A stretch of DNA of 40,939 nt from Magnetococcales bacterium (GTDB lineage: Bacteria; Pseudomonadota; Magnetococcia; Magnetococcales; JADFYX01): NCBI GenBank assembly GCA_015232405.1, contig JADFZS010000043.1:1-40939 (forward strand), written 5' to 3'. Positions 32,724-40,939 of this stretch are shown piece by piece. The translations under genes and the position numbers were made by a program. Every line of letters begins with the position of its first letter. Position 1 is the stretch's first letter. The notes under the pieces are model-generated. The model had not been told where the DNA came from and ran no database searches. It saw nothing but the letters and a program-made list of their open reading frames with translations.

Positions 32724-34466
32724 ATGAAAATTTTACTAATAATACCAAAGTTTGCCGAAAAGGGTTTCAGTTATGATCTTCCCATGGGGTTTGCTTATCT
32801 CTCAGCAGTATTAAGAAAAGCTGGGCACACGGTAGCTATTGAAAATTTAAGCCATTATCCAAAAGGAAGCGGTCAAAAAGAAATTGCCGAAAATATTTTA
32901 AAATTCAACCCCCAAATAATCGGCACAGGAGGGATGTCCTTTAGCTTTAACCCCATTAAAGCCATTATCGCTTTGGCAAAACAGGTTTGCCCAACTGCCA
33001 AAACAGTTGTGGGAGGTATGGTAGTTACCAGTCAGCCAGAAATCATCTACGATGCGCTAGGGGCAGATGTCGGTGTAATAGGAGAGGCAGAAGATACCAT
33101 TGTCCCTTTGGTAGAAACACTGGGGTGTAATGGTGATTTGGCTACTGTAGAAGGGATTATATTTAGAGATAAAAAAACAGGTGAACTGATTACCACCCCA
33201 CCCCGTCCTTTGATCAAAGATTTAGATAGAATACCGTTTCCTGATTATGATGGAATGGGAATTGAAGAGTATATTACCCTCAGAGGACAAACAGATGATG
33301 GGGGGCTCTCTTTGAGCCACCATGATAATCCCCGTTATCTCTCCATCCATACCAGTCGTGGTTGTCCATTAAAATGCACCTTTTGCTGTTATGAATTAAT
33401 TGAGAGCAGCTATCGTATGCGATCCATTGATAATGTGATGGCAGAAATTGAGTTTATGGTTGAAAAATACCAAATAAACAATCTTTTTATCAGTGATGAC
33501 CTGTTCCCAACAAAAAAGAGCCGTTTGACTGAATTTTGTGAACGAATCAAACCATTTAATTTAAATTGGATATGTTCCATACGGGTAACCCCTCCCCTAT
33601 CACCGGAAATCTTGAAACTAATGCGTGAGAGCGGATGTAAAGCTTTGGGCTATGGTATTGAAAGTATGAGCCCAGCTGTTCTTACCAGCATGAAAAAGAA
33701 GATCTCTGTAGCCCAGATAGAAAAAACTTTAAAGTCAACTTACGATGCTAAAATCGGTATCGGTGGAAATTTCATTTTTTTTGATCCTGCTGAGACAAAA
33801 CAGACATTAAAAGAGACTCTTACCTGGTTTAAGGACAACCCTCAATATATTATCCGCATGGCCAATGTTGGTTTTCATCCTGGAACATTTATTTATGAAA
33901 GTGCGGTGGAAAGAGGGTTGATAACTGATAGAATCAAATACCTACAAGACGATAAATTTGAGATAAATGCAACCACCATCTCAGATGAAGAGTATGTCAG
34001 CAGCAGCAGATATATTCAATTTCTTCTATTTGTACTTGGCTATTCAGGAAAAATAACATCTGTTACTGATAATGGAGATAACAGCATTTCTCTAAGTACG
34101 ATATGTCCCCATTGCCATAGCAACAACAGCTATAAAAAAATTATAAAAAAACCTGATTCTATCAGCTGGATATCCTGTCGTGACTGCAATAGAAGATATC
34201 GACTACCGATTATAAATTCCAACAAAAGACTAACCATCTTTGATGAATCATTTGAATATCCAGTTAGCGAATCTATAGAAAAACAGGCAGCTATATATTA
34301 TGAGATTGCCAATAAAACTCCCAACCATTACGGAGCATTTTTTGAAATAGGAAAAATATTAATTGCATTGGGTAAGTCTGATGAAGCCATCCCACTACTA
34401 GAAAACTGTTTATCACATTTCCCTTTTAATGCAAATTTTCATATAGCCTATGCTGAGGCTCTTTAA
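32724..34466 (+). CDS. B12-binding-type radical SAM protein with Zn ribbon and TPR tail
   Basis: A 580-residue protein. Residues 1-150 have the cobalamin-binding Rossmann pattern (MKILLIIPKF, GFAYLSAVLRKAGH, VVGGMVVTSQPE, VGVIGEAEDT). The radical SAM cluster site is C214-x3-C218-x2-C221 in SRGCPLKCTFCC. Near the C-terminus there is a zinc-ribbon pair (CPHCHS ... CRDC, about 470-500), then a TPR-like helical segment (YGAFFEIGKILIALGKSDEAIPLLENCLSHFP). The TAA at 34464-34466 interrupts that TPR: the same frame continues for 36 more plausible residues. Chemistry is probably a radical methylation or rearrangement on a sugar-related substrate; the substrate is unknown. Confidence 0.8.
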   Translation: MKILLIIPKFAEKGFSYDLPMGFAYLSAVLRKAGHTVAIENLSHYPKGSGQKEIAENILKFNPQIIGTGGMSFSFNPIKAIIALAKQVCPTAKTVVGGMVVTSQPEIIYDALGADVGVIGEAEDTIVPLVETLGCNGDLATVEGIIFRDKKTGELITTPPRPLIKDLDRIPFPDYDGMGIEEYITLRGQTDDGGLSLSHHDNPRYLSIHTSRGCPLKCTFCCYELIESSYRMRSIDNVMAEIEFMVEKYQINNLFISDDLFPTKKSRLTEFCERIKPFNLNWICSIRVTPPLSPEILKLMRESGCKALGYGIESMSPAVLTSMKKKISVAQIEKTLKSTYDAKIGIGGNFIFFDPAETKQTLKETLTWFKDNPQYIIRMANVGFHPGTFIYESAVERGLITDRIKYLQDDKFEINATTISDEEYVSSSRYIQFLLFVLGYSGKITSVTDNGDNSISLSTICPHCHSNNSYKKIIKKPDSISWISCRDCNRRYRLPIINSNKRLTIFDESFEYPVSESIEKQAAIYYEIANKTPNHYGAFFEIGKILIALGKSDEAIPLLENCLSHFPFNANFHIAYAEAL

Positions 34467-34577
34467 CAGACAGGGAATTTAGAAGATAGTGCTGTTTTTA
34501 ATAATCAAGCAAATATACTGACAAAAAATGGGATTGAAAAAACTATTTATTTGCCCATGGGACAAATCAAGGCTTAA
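34467..34577 (+). other. In-frame continuation beyond the radical SAM stop codon
   Basis: Past the TAA at 34464 the same frame reads QTGNLEDSAVFNNQANILTK and continues to TAA at 34575-34577, giving 36 residues typical of the final TPR helix. This suggests a recent nonsense mutation or readthrough. No start codon with SD is present for an independent gene. Confidence 0.4.
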
Positions 34578-34607
34578 TTTAATTATACAAGAGACTTAAA
34601 ACAGCAG

Positions 34608-35888
34608 ATGAACAGACTTAAAAACAAAAAACTGCGGGATGTGGTCGCCACTAGTGTTGAAAACTACTGTAGTGCAAGCCACGATTTTTCCTTCAACAAG
34701 CAGGAGCCTGTTGTTCGTCTTCACGAACCTACATTTGGCACTGATGAGATAATGGCGGCACTGGACTGCCTGCTGGACACCCATGTAACCATGGGGCCAA
34801 AAGTTAAACAGTTTGAGAAATCATTTGCCACTTACAACAGTCAAGACCACGGTATAATGTGCAACTCCGGCTCTTCAGCCAACCTGTTGGCAGTTGCTGC
34901 TCTTGCCAACCCTCGCAATGCAGACAGTTTAAAAGCTGGAGATGAGGTGATTGTCTCTGCTCTGTCTTGGTCAACAACAGTATGGCCCCTCATTCAATAC
35001 AACCTTGTTCCGGTTATTGTCGATATCGATCCTAATACCATGAATATCGATCCCAACGAGGTGGAAAAAGCTATAGGTCCAAAAACCAGGGCGATCATGC
35101 CAGTTCATGTCTATGGAAACCCTTGTGATATGAATGCACTTATGGATATTTGTGAACGTAACAATCTTATATTGATAGAGGACTGCTGTGAGGCACTTGG
35201 CACTGTTTATGATGGTAAAAATATAGGATCATTTGGCCATATTGGCACATTTAGCTTCTATTATTCCCACCATATGACTACAATGGAAGGTGGGCTTTGT
35301 ACCACTGATAATCTTGATCTTGCCGAAACAATGCGTATACTTCGCGCCCATGGTTGGGTCCGCGAGGTGGAACAACCGGAAGTTTTTTATCAACAATTTC
35401 CAGATATTGACCCAAGATTTCTCTTTGTAGATGTAGGCTATAATCTACGTGCAACGGAACTCCAGGGAGCCATGGGTTCAGTACAACTGCCAAAGCTTGA
35501 TGGCATGGTTAAAGCGCGTCAAGAAGCCGCAAATAAATTAATTGCCTCCCTTGGCAGTTTAGGATCATATTTTGCTTTTCAAAAAACTACTGATAAAGGT
35601 GAACACTCCTGGTTTGGTTTACCGTTTGTTGTCACTAAAAGTGCCTCTTTTACGGTTTCTGAGTTGCGAGATGCTTTGAAAAAAGCAAACATAGAGAGTC
35701 GTCCAATTATTTGTGGTAATATCGCTCTGCAGCCAGCCATGAAACTATACAACCACCGGGTAGTGGGAATGCTATCAAATGCTACTGCAGTGATGGAACG
35801 TGGTGTTGCTATCCCATGTCACCATAAAGTAGATGATGACGCTATCACTTATATGACAGATATTTTTCGTGATTTTATTGCTGCCTAA
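34608..35888 (+). CDS. PLP-dependent sugar 3-dehydratase, ColD-type
   Basis: A 426-residue member of the DegT/DnrJ/EryC1/StrS fold. It binds PLP through SGSSANL (87-93), the loop LIEDCCEALG (188-197) and a Tyr-rich barrel. The residue that is Lys in the aminotransferases is His here: FSFYYSHHMTTMEGG with His221. A His at that place is characteristic of 3-dehydratases such as ColD (GDP-4-keto-6-deoxymannose 3-dehydratase) and CDP-sugar E1, which remove the C3 hydroxyl. The upstream dehydratase makes the ColD substrate, so GDP-4-keto-3,6-dideoxymannose is the likely product. No ColC reductase/epimerase is in the window. The four-Cys iron-sulfur motif of E1 is not seen. Confidence 0.88.
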   Translation: MNRLKNKKLRDVVATSVENYCSASHDFSFNKQEPVVRLHEPTFGTDEIMAALDCLLDTHVTMGPKVKQFEKSFATYNSQDHGIMCNSGSSANLLAVAALANPRNADSLKAGDEVIVSALSWSTTVWPLIQYNLVPVIVDIDPNTMNIDPNEVEKAIGPKTRAIMPVHVYGNPCDMNALMDICERNNLILIEDCCEALGTVYDGKNIGSFGHIGTFSFYYSHHMTTMEGGLCTTDNLDLAETMRILRAHGWVREVEQPEVFYQQFPDIDPRFLFVDVGYNLRATELQGAMGSVQLPKLDGMVKARQEAANKLIASLGSLGSYFAFQKTTDKGEHSWFGLPFVVTKSASFTVSELRDALKKANIESRPIICGNIALQPAMKLYNHRVVGMLSNATAVMERGVAIPCHHKVDDDAITYMTDIFRDFIAA

Positions 35889-35932
35889 CCTGCCATATTG
35901 AATAAATTCATGCCTAAAGAGACCCTCAAGCC

Positions 35933-36916
35933 ATGATCATATCAAGAACACCATTTCGCATATCTTTTTTTGGTGGTGGCACAGACTACCCAGCCTATTA
36001 TCGCGAGCATGGTGGAGCAGTGTTAGCAACCACCATCAACCGTTACTGTTATCTTAATTGTCGTTATCTCCCGGCATTTTTCAACCACACCCACCGCATA
36101 GTCTATTCAAAAACCGAGTTGGTAAATAGTGTAGGTGATATTCAGCACCCAGCTGTTCGAGAAGCCTTGAGAATGTTGAACATCGATCATGGTGTAGAGA
36201 TTCACCACAATGGGGACCTCCCTGCCCGTTCTGGTCTTGGTTCAAGTTCATCTTTTGCTGTGAGCATTTTACATGCACTTTATGCACTACAAGGCAAGTT
36301 GGTCTCAAAAGAGCATCTAGCCCGTCAAGCTATTGAGCTGGAACAGAATCGTTTAAACGAAAGTGTCGGGGTGCAAGACCAGGTTATGACCGCTTTTGGT
36401 GGTCTCAACCGTCTAGAAATTACCACAAATGATAAATATCTCGTTAGCCCACTACCCCTATCCATAGAAAAAACAGAAGCTTTGGAAAACCGCCTGTTAT
36501 TTTGTTTTACTGGTGTTTCCCGTACTGCATCCCAAATAGCCCAGCAGAAAATTGCTGCCATTCCAAAAAAACAACAAGAGCTACATACCATGAGACAGAT
36601 GGTAGATCAGGCAGCAGAAATTCTTTGCAACGGTTCAGATATTGATGATTTTGGCCGCCTTTTACATGAATCCTGGCAGCTTAAGCGGAGTTTGGTAAGC
36701 AGTATTGCACCCGATTTTATCCATGAAATGTATAATGCTGCAAAAAGTGCAGGTGCCCTTGGAGGCAAGTTACTAGGAGCAGGTGGCGGTGGGTTTATGA
36801 TTTTTTATGTCCGACCCCAAGATCGAGCCAATGTGGTTAAAGCTCTATCCAAACTACTGATAGTACCGATAAAATTTGAGTATTCAGGTTCACAAATTAT
36901 TTTCAATCAAAAATAA
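35933..36916 (+). CDS. GHMP-family sugar kinase, HddA-like
   Basis: A 327-residue GHMP kinase. Motif 1 is RTPFRISFFGGGTDYP (5-20), motif 2 PARSGLGSSSSFA (97-109, the ATP-phosphate loop) and motif 3 KLLGAGGGGFMIFY (about 284-297). The GGGTDYP start is that of the D-glycero-D-manno-heptose 7-phosphate 1-kinase (HddA) and fucokinase-like group. It would phosphorylate the anomeric or 7-phosphate sugar position for later nucleotidyl transfer. No nucleotidyltransferase or heptose isomerase is in the window. Last gene of the rightward run, converging on the transketolase genes. Confidence 0.85.
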   Translation: MIISRTPFRISFFGGGTDYPAYYREHGGAVLATTINRYCYLNCRYLPAFFNHTHRIVYSKTELVNSVGDIQHPAVREALRMLNIDHGVEIHHNGDLPARSGLGSSSSFAVSILHALYALQGKLVSKEHLARQAIELEQNRLNESVGVQDQVMTAFGGLNRLEITTNDKYLVSPLPLSIEKTEALENRLLFCFTGVSRTASQIAQQKIAAIPKKQQELHTMRQMVDQAAEILCNGSDIDDFGRLLHESWQLKRSLVSSIAPDFIHEMYNAAKSAGALGGKLLGAGGGGFMIFYVRPQDRANVVKALSKLLIVPIKFEYSGSQIIFNQK

Positions 36917-36941
36917 CTGTTCAATAACAAGCAGCAGATAT

Positions 36942-37802
36942 CTATGAGTTATTTTGGATATAGGCTCTTATGGAGTTGGCATCTAAACCTATTTTGCCTC
37001 TGATATTATCCAGCTTGCCATACCAACTAAGAAATTCATCCGGTAGACCATGGAGAGATAGTGAGAGACCGGTAACACTACACAAAGCTTCATGTAGCCC
37101 AAAGGCATCGTGGACCACCAAAATTTTACTCCCCTTAAACCGATTTATAACATCACTATCAATTGGTTTTATAGTGTGAAAATAGACCAAATTAACATCT
37201 AAATCTGCTATGGCTTGCATAACATTGCCAAGAATTGGGCCAGCGGTCATTACAGTTATTTGGGAACCAACATCCTTTAAAACAACTGCTTTGCCAAACT
37301 CTGCATCTAGTTTGATATCGTGGGGGTAATCCGACAAACGAAAATAGGTTGGCTTACCGTTGGCATATTGGCTACGGATAAGAGAGTCTAACTCCCTATC
37401 TGACCCTGGCTGTATTACCTCCATATCAGGCAATAGCCTCAAAATAGCCAGATCTGTATGACAATGATGGGTAGCACCATCCCAAGCATAATCAAAAGAG
37501 GCCCCACAAGAGACGATATTGCCGCCAAATTGGTTGTAACACATATCCAACTTGATCTGTTCGTAGCTTCTTTCAGTTACAAACGGGGTTATGGTATGGA
37601 CAAACGGGTTGAATCCCTGAGCACTCATGCCAGCACCAACACTGACAAGGGTGTTCTCACAAATCCCCATATTGTGGAACCGCTCTGGATGTTGGTCCTG
37701 AAACTTTTTAAAAAGATAGACGCTAACATCTCCCAGGATCATGACTATACTGTCATCAGCACTGGCCAAATCTATGACCGTATCTCTAAATTGTTTCCTC
37801 AT
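36942..37802 (-). CDS. Transketolase C-terminal (pyrimidine/regulatory) subunit
   Basis: A 286-residue protein corresponding to the Pyr and C-terminal domains of transketolase. The active-site Glu that activates ThDP lies in MGICENTLVSVGAGMSAQG, Glu49. FVHTITPFVTERSYEQIKLDMCYNQ resembles the PP/Pyr interface. The separate N-terminal subunit is encoded immediately upstream and overlaps it by 17 bp, so they form a heterodimer or heterotetramer. Free-standing split transketolases in sugar clusters transfer two-carbon units; the particular donor and acceptor are unknown. Confidence 0.88.
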   Translation of the reverse strand: MRKQFRDTVIDLASADDSIVMILGDVSVYLFKKFQDQHPERFHNMGICENTLVSVGAGMSAQGFNPFVHTITPFVTERSYEQIKLDMCYNQFGGNIVSCGASFDYAWDGATHHCHTDLAILRLLPDMEVIQPGSDRELDSLIRSQYANGKPTYFRLSDYPHDIKLDAEFGKAVVLKDVGSQITVMTAGPILGNVMQAIADLDVNLVYFHTIKPIDSDVINRFKGSKILVVHDAFGLHEALCSVTGLSLSLHGLPDEFLSWYGKLDNIRGKIGLDANSIRAYIQNNS

Positions 37803-38568
37803 CCAATTCCCTCATGAGTTGTTGCAACTCTTCAGCAGTAGGAGATTTACGATGCCACTCATACTGATTGTTAGCAGTTGTACTGCACCCCCCACCCTTT
37901 ATTGTTTTGGCAATAACAACATGTACTTTATCTGTCTGTTTGCGACAGGCATCTTCTATAGCCAGCAGATCATGCCCATCAATTTCGCTGACTTCACAGC
38001 CAAAAGCCCTAAATTTGCCAGCGGCATTATTAATCTGTAAACCCCGGGCATGGGATTGATTGTCATCATAGAAAATGGTCAGATTGCGTAGCTGCAAATT
38101 GACTCCCACCATAACAGCTTCCCAAACCGAGCCTTCGTTGGACTCGCCATCACCAATGATGGTAAAAACCCGACGGTCGCTTTTTTTGGTCTGAAAAGCC
38201 AGAGCCATACCTACAGCCAAACCGATGCCATGACCTAGAGATCCCGTGGATGCCTCTATCCCCGGTATTTTAAGGCGGTCGGCATGACAGCCGAAATCTG
38301 ACATAAAAGCCCCAAATGATGTCACTCGATCAATTGGAAAATAACCATATTTTGCCAAAACACAATAGTGGGCCAATGATGCATGACCTTTACTTAATAT
38401 AAAGATATCACGGTCTTGCCACTGAGGGTCATCAGGTTTATGACGGATGATGTTATATATACCGTAGAGTAGCTCTACAACAGAAAAACAGGTGGGTATA
38501 TGACCCTGCCCACTTTTATGGGAGACAGTCAAAATATCCTGTCGGATCAATTTGCAATCTTGGTTCAT
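37786..38568 (-). CDS. Transketolase N-terminal (ThDP-binding) subunit
   Basis: A 260-residue PP domain of transketolase. The ThDP/Mg motif is GDGESNEGSVWEA (139-151) with Asn170 in IFYDDNQ. HKSGQGHIPTCFSVVELLYGIY (17-38), LSKGHAS (58-64) and GSLGHGIGLAVGMA (109-122) are standard. The gene overlaps both neighbours: ATGA with the TylF-like methyltransferase at 38565-38568, and 17 bp with the C-terminal subunit. The unit is therefore co-translated. It fits addition of a glycolaldehyde-type unit to a keto-sugar or supply of a precursor. Confidence 0.9.
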   Translation of the reverse strand: MNQDCKLIRQDILTVSHKSGQGHIPTCFSVVELLYGIYNIIRHKPDDPQWQDRDIFILSKGHASLAHYCVLAKYGYFPIDRVTSFGAFMSDFGCHADRLKIPGIEASTGSLGHGIGLAVGMALAFQTKKSDRRVFTIIGDGESNEGSVWEAVMVGVNLQLRNLTIFYDDNQSHARGLQINNAAGKFRAFGCEVSEIDGHDLLAIEDACRKQTDKVHVVIAKTIKGGGCSTTANNQYEWHRKSPTAEELQQLMRELDEETI

Positions 38569-39323
38569 TCAACTACCATGTATGAGATACGTGCAGCCAT
38601 AGGATATCTTTGGATACGCACATTGTTCAGACCGAAAACCTCGTTAAGAGCTATGGTCTCACCAGGAAAATAATCATCGCATAGTTCATCAAACACCAAA
38701 ACACTGCCTTTGCAAAGATGAGGCTTTATAGCCTGTAGAGCAGCTTTGGTGGGTTTGTATATGTCAAAGTCAAATATTGCCAAGGATATGATGGTCTCTG
38801 GATGCTTGGCGAGATACTCACTTACTGACTTGGTAGCATCCCCTTTTATAAGTTCATAACGCTGTATGTGGGACATGGGGTTAAGCTGTTCATGTATACC
38901 AAGAATACCGTTTAGATACTCTTCATATCCGGGAACAACAGAATAGGAGCCATCACTACAGCCACTCTTATCGCCATCAATATCGCCCATACCTTTAAAA
39001 CCGTCGAAGGTATCAAAACCGACTATTTTACGATGGCGGTTGAATGGCTCAAAAATTCCCCGTAGGGCTGACAATATTGCAAGGGTCTGACCCCAACGCA
39101 CACCAAACTCCACCATGATACCGTGGTTATGGAGAATTTTTTTATAGATTTCATTAAAAAATAGAATACGGGATAGATTTTTCGATGAGAGGTAGAGGCC
39201 GAGATTAGCAAGTAGTTCGTCATCTGGTATCGGCGTATCTTTTAAATCTGCAACAAACTGTTGGTTGGCATCTTTTTCGTCGGTACTCGACAAAATAATT
39301 GCATCATGCTTATCAGTCTTCAT
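38565..39323 (-). CDS. TylF-type O-methyltransferase
   Basis: A 252-residue class I methyltransferase of the macrocin/TylF type. Motif I is MVEFGVRWGQTLAIL (about 69-83), and IVGFDTFDGFKGM (about 99-111) and the metal-binding DFDIYKPTKAAL (about 190-201) are the family's marks. These enzymes O-methylate deoxysugars with Mg2+ dependence. It heads the leftward run with the transketolase subunits and overlaps the next gene by four bases, so its substrate is likely the sugar being made here. Confidence 0.85.
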   Translation of the reverse strand: MKTDKHDAIILSSTDEKDANQQFVADLKDTPIPDDELLANLGLYLSSKNLSRILFFNEIYKKILHNHGIMVEFGVRWGQTLAILSALRGIFEPFNRHRKIVGFDTFDGFKGMGDIDGDKSGCSDGSYSVVPGYEEYLNGILGIHEQLNPMSHIQRYELIKGDATKSVSEYLAKHPETIISLAIFDFDIYKPTKAALQAIKPHLCKGSVLVFDELCDDYFPGETIALNEVFGLNNVRIQRYPMAARISYMVVE

Positions 39324-39571
39324 TTAAAATCACTCTTATTTTTTAAAATTCTCAAGTGTGCGACTATTAATAGCCTGGAGTTTCATTTAAAAAATCCAAA
39401 CAAAATCCATCCAGTAAAACCCAAGTGTATCAGGTTTAATTTAAAATAACCAATTAAGTGAGCTTCCCCTGTAACTGCTTAAATAATATCTACTGCCAGA
39501 GTTGGTTGCCTTATCAAAATAGTTGATGATGATGGCTTTATAAATAGTCTATTAATGGATCGGTAGCTTGG

Positions 39572-40762
39572 TTAGATCTCATTACGGGCATTGACCCGTT
39601 CAAGACGGTTGCGCATAAGTTCACCCAACTCACTATTATACAGAATACCAGCTTTGATCATCTGTGTTTCAAATTCACGAATCCGCTTAAAAGCCACCTC
39701 GTCTTCAACTTTATTGGATAGGTTGTGTGCTGGTGCGTCCAGAGAGTCCATATATTTACTGGCAAGAACATATTTTGGTCGATATCGCAGAATAAAATCT
39801 AGAGTCTGCTTAAAATCATCTTCTGTCTCTCCAGGAAAGCCAATGATGATGTGGGTATCAAATTCCCGAAAATCCAGCTCGTTTAATTTTTCAAACACAC
39901 GTTGGATATCACCAAGCTCATAGCTACGGTTCATACGTTTTAAAACTTGTGGAGATCCTGACTGGATCGGTAGATTAAGGTGACATATATCACCATTTTG
40001 TACCATAGCGAACAGCTCATCAAAAAACTGGATAACATCGTTACAATGCAGATTATTAAGGGCAAAAACCAAGTTGGAATCTACCTTTTTTAGCCTACGT
40101 AACAGATCAACCAAATTGATTCCAATATCTCTGCCGTACTGTCCCAATGAATCAGCGAGCAGTATAACCTCTTTACGCCCGGTTTTTTTGACCAGATGAG
40201 CACACGATGTTGCCAAACCTTCTAAGTCAAAGCTGTGGTAAGGGGGAAAAGCCAACCGTTCGGAACAATATGCACATTGATATAGACACCCCTCAGAGAC
40301 AACCAATTTTATAAATTGGTCATGGAAGGAGGCATCCTTACCCGGATTCTCTTTTCTGAATAGCTCCGCATCGTGGCAATAGGCCTCTTGTGTGAAAATT
40401 GGTACTGTTTTATCAAGTGGTTTATCCGGGTTGCCATCAAACAGACGTTCCATTCCTGCTGAGTCATCTTTCCATGGTAGTAGTTCCCCATGAAACCGTG
40501 ACTCCAAAATATCAGGCGAGATATCAGGCATACAACCAGCGGCTATAATATTGGAGTCATATGTTTTTTCATAAAGCTCCAATTGATCCAGGCTGTTATC
40601 CCTCACATCACTACGAAAAGCGCATGTCCAAACCAGTATTGAATCGCTTTTTTCTGGGGAGTCTACCAGTTGGTGGTTGTTATCGATAAGATACTGCATA
40701 TATTGGGTTAACTTCTGCTTTCTCATTACGCAGGTGTTAAGCCCTTTAATAAAAACTTTCAT
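39572..40762 (-). CDS. MiaB-type radical SAM protein lacking the TRAM domain
   Basis: A 396-residue protein with a methylthiotransferase (UPF0004) layout. N-terminal domain cysteines are at 11 (NTCVMR), 47 (TCAFRSD) and 77 (AGCMPD), matching the three Cys that hold the auxiliary cluster. The radical SAM site is C159-x3-C163-x2-C166 (EGCLYQCAYC). LPIQSGSPQVLKRMNRSY and IIGFPGETEDDF are typical of MiaB, RimO and MtaB. The C-terminal RNA-binding TRAM domain is missing: the protein ends after the linker (NRLERVNARNEI). It lies in a sugar cluster, so a small-molecule target may be favoured over tRNA. It is separated by about 250 bp from the methyltransferase gene. Confidence 0.85.
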   Translation of the reverse strand: MKVFIKGLNTCVMRKQKLTQYMQYLIDNNHQLVDSPEKSDSILVWTCAFRSDVRDNSLDQLELYEKTYDSNIIAAGCMPDISPDILESRFHGELLPWKDDSAGMERLFDGNPDKPLDKTVPIFTQEAYCHDAELFRKENPGKDASFHDQFIKLVVSEGCLYQCAYCSERLAFPPYHSFDLEGLATSCAHLVKKTGRKEVILLADSLGQYGRDIGINLVDLLRRLKKVDSNLVFALNNLHCNDVIQFFDELFAMVQNGDICHLNLPIQSGSPQVLKRMNRSYELGDIQRVFEKLNELDFREFDTHIIIGFPGETEDDFKQTLDFILRYRPKYVLASKYMDSLDAPAHNLSNKVEDEVAFKRIREFETQMIKAGILYNSELGELMRNRLERVNARNEI

Positions 40763-40848
40763 AAATAAATCAATGGCTTTAGTAGCAAAAAAAGAAAAAC
40801 GGTTAGTAACTATTAATCAAGAAACCGGACGGTACTTCAACCACCAAT

Positions 40849-40939
40849 TTATTGTTTGGCTAATTCCCATGTTTTTGGTGCAACAGTTACAAAAACCCTA
40901 ACAGCTAAAGAAAATGGCAAGATGATAGTGTGGGGATCA
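40849..40939 (-). CDS. C-terminal end of a gene running off the window
   Basis: On the reverse strand a frame enters from the right edge (DPHTIILPFSLAVRVF, continuing ...TWELAKQ) and stops at 40849-40851, about 86 bp upstream of the MiaB-type gene. Only about 29 residues are visible and no family can be named. It might be chance. Confidence 0.25.
   Translation of the reverse strand, partial: DPHTIILPFSLAVRVFVTVAPKTWELAKQ

Noticed and set aside
36910-36955. Inverted repeat AAAATAACT/AGTTATTTT between convergent genes as terminator
   Set aside because: It is AT-only, has a 28-nt loop and lies inside both coding ends, so it is too weak to call.

Overview
The window reads as part of the genome of a low-GC, motile Proteobacterium. 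It holds an IHF/HU-type DNA-bending protein, an H-NS-type protein, an HdfR-like LysR regulator, a heme-binding chemoreceptor with a bacteriohemerythrin beside it, diguanylate cyclase and hybrid-kinase signalling, and gram-negative-type surface-sugar genes. I cannot assign a genus. No intact RNA gene is visible; the only RNA-gene sequence is the 3' half of a tRNA-Arg(UCU).

Layout. 1-6.6 kb: small metabolic and regulatory genes: a partial N-formylglutamate amidohydrolase, two paralogous small exported proteins, an HdfR-like regulator, an H-NS-like protein, a cold-shock protein, IHF-alpha, a stand-alone FtsK membrane domain, and a SEC-C/cupin/DUF2007 operon. 6.6-6.8 kb: a junction with a truncated tRNA-Arg and repeated GTGTGTGA motifs, which looks like the right attachment site of an integrated element. 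6.8-12.4 kb: a worn defence and mobility zone with a Pif1/RecD2-like helicase, two parDE loci whose toxins both look broken, a Fic protein, a truncated ardA, and two copies of a 163-bp foldback element. 12.5-21.3 kb: a minus-strand glycan-decoration operon running from a SGNH hydrolase through a methyltransferase, a carbamoyltransferase fused to an SxtJ-like membrane tail, a DUF5989 peptide and a catalytically dead SGNH paralogue to a large polytopic membrane protein. 21.5-23.2 kb: a second worn zone with an IS3 remnant, a third copy of the foldback element, a parDE relic and a second Fic gene. 23.3-31.4 kb: sensing genes: bacteriohemerythrin, heme chemoreceptor, PAS-GAF-GGDEF protein and hybrid histidine kinase. 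31.7-40.9 kb: a nucleotide-sugar cluster with a GDP-mannose 4,6-dehydratase-like enzyme, B12-type radical SAM protein, ColD-type PLP sugar 3-dehydratase, GHMP sugar kinase, split transketolase, TylF-like methyltransferase and MiaB-like radical SAM protein.

How the genes work together. The right-hand cluster can be read as a route to GDP-4-keto-3,6-dideoxymannose. The paired transketolase subunits may then extend or branch that sugar by a two-carbon unit, and methylation and radical chemistry may follow. The central operon would carbamoylate, methylate and acyl-edit a surface glycan. Both clusters are bordered by, or close to, mobile and toxin-antitoxin debris, as expected for exchangeable surface-antigen islands.

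The most unusual observations are these: (i) two unrelated Fic genes each have a six-copy operator array of the same design, two triads phased at about 11 bp; (ii) the foldback element has exact 5-bp target duplications; (iii) an active SGNH hydrolase is paired with a paralogue lacking the catalytic Ser and His; (iv) a ColD-type dehydratase sits beside a split transketolase.
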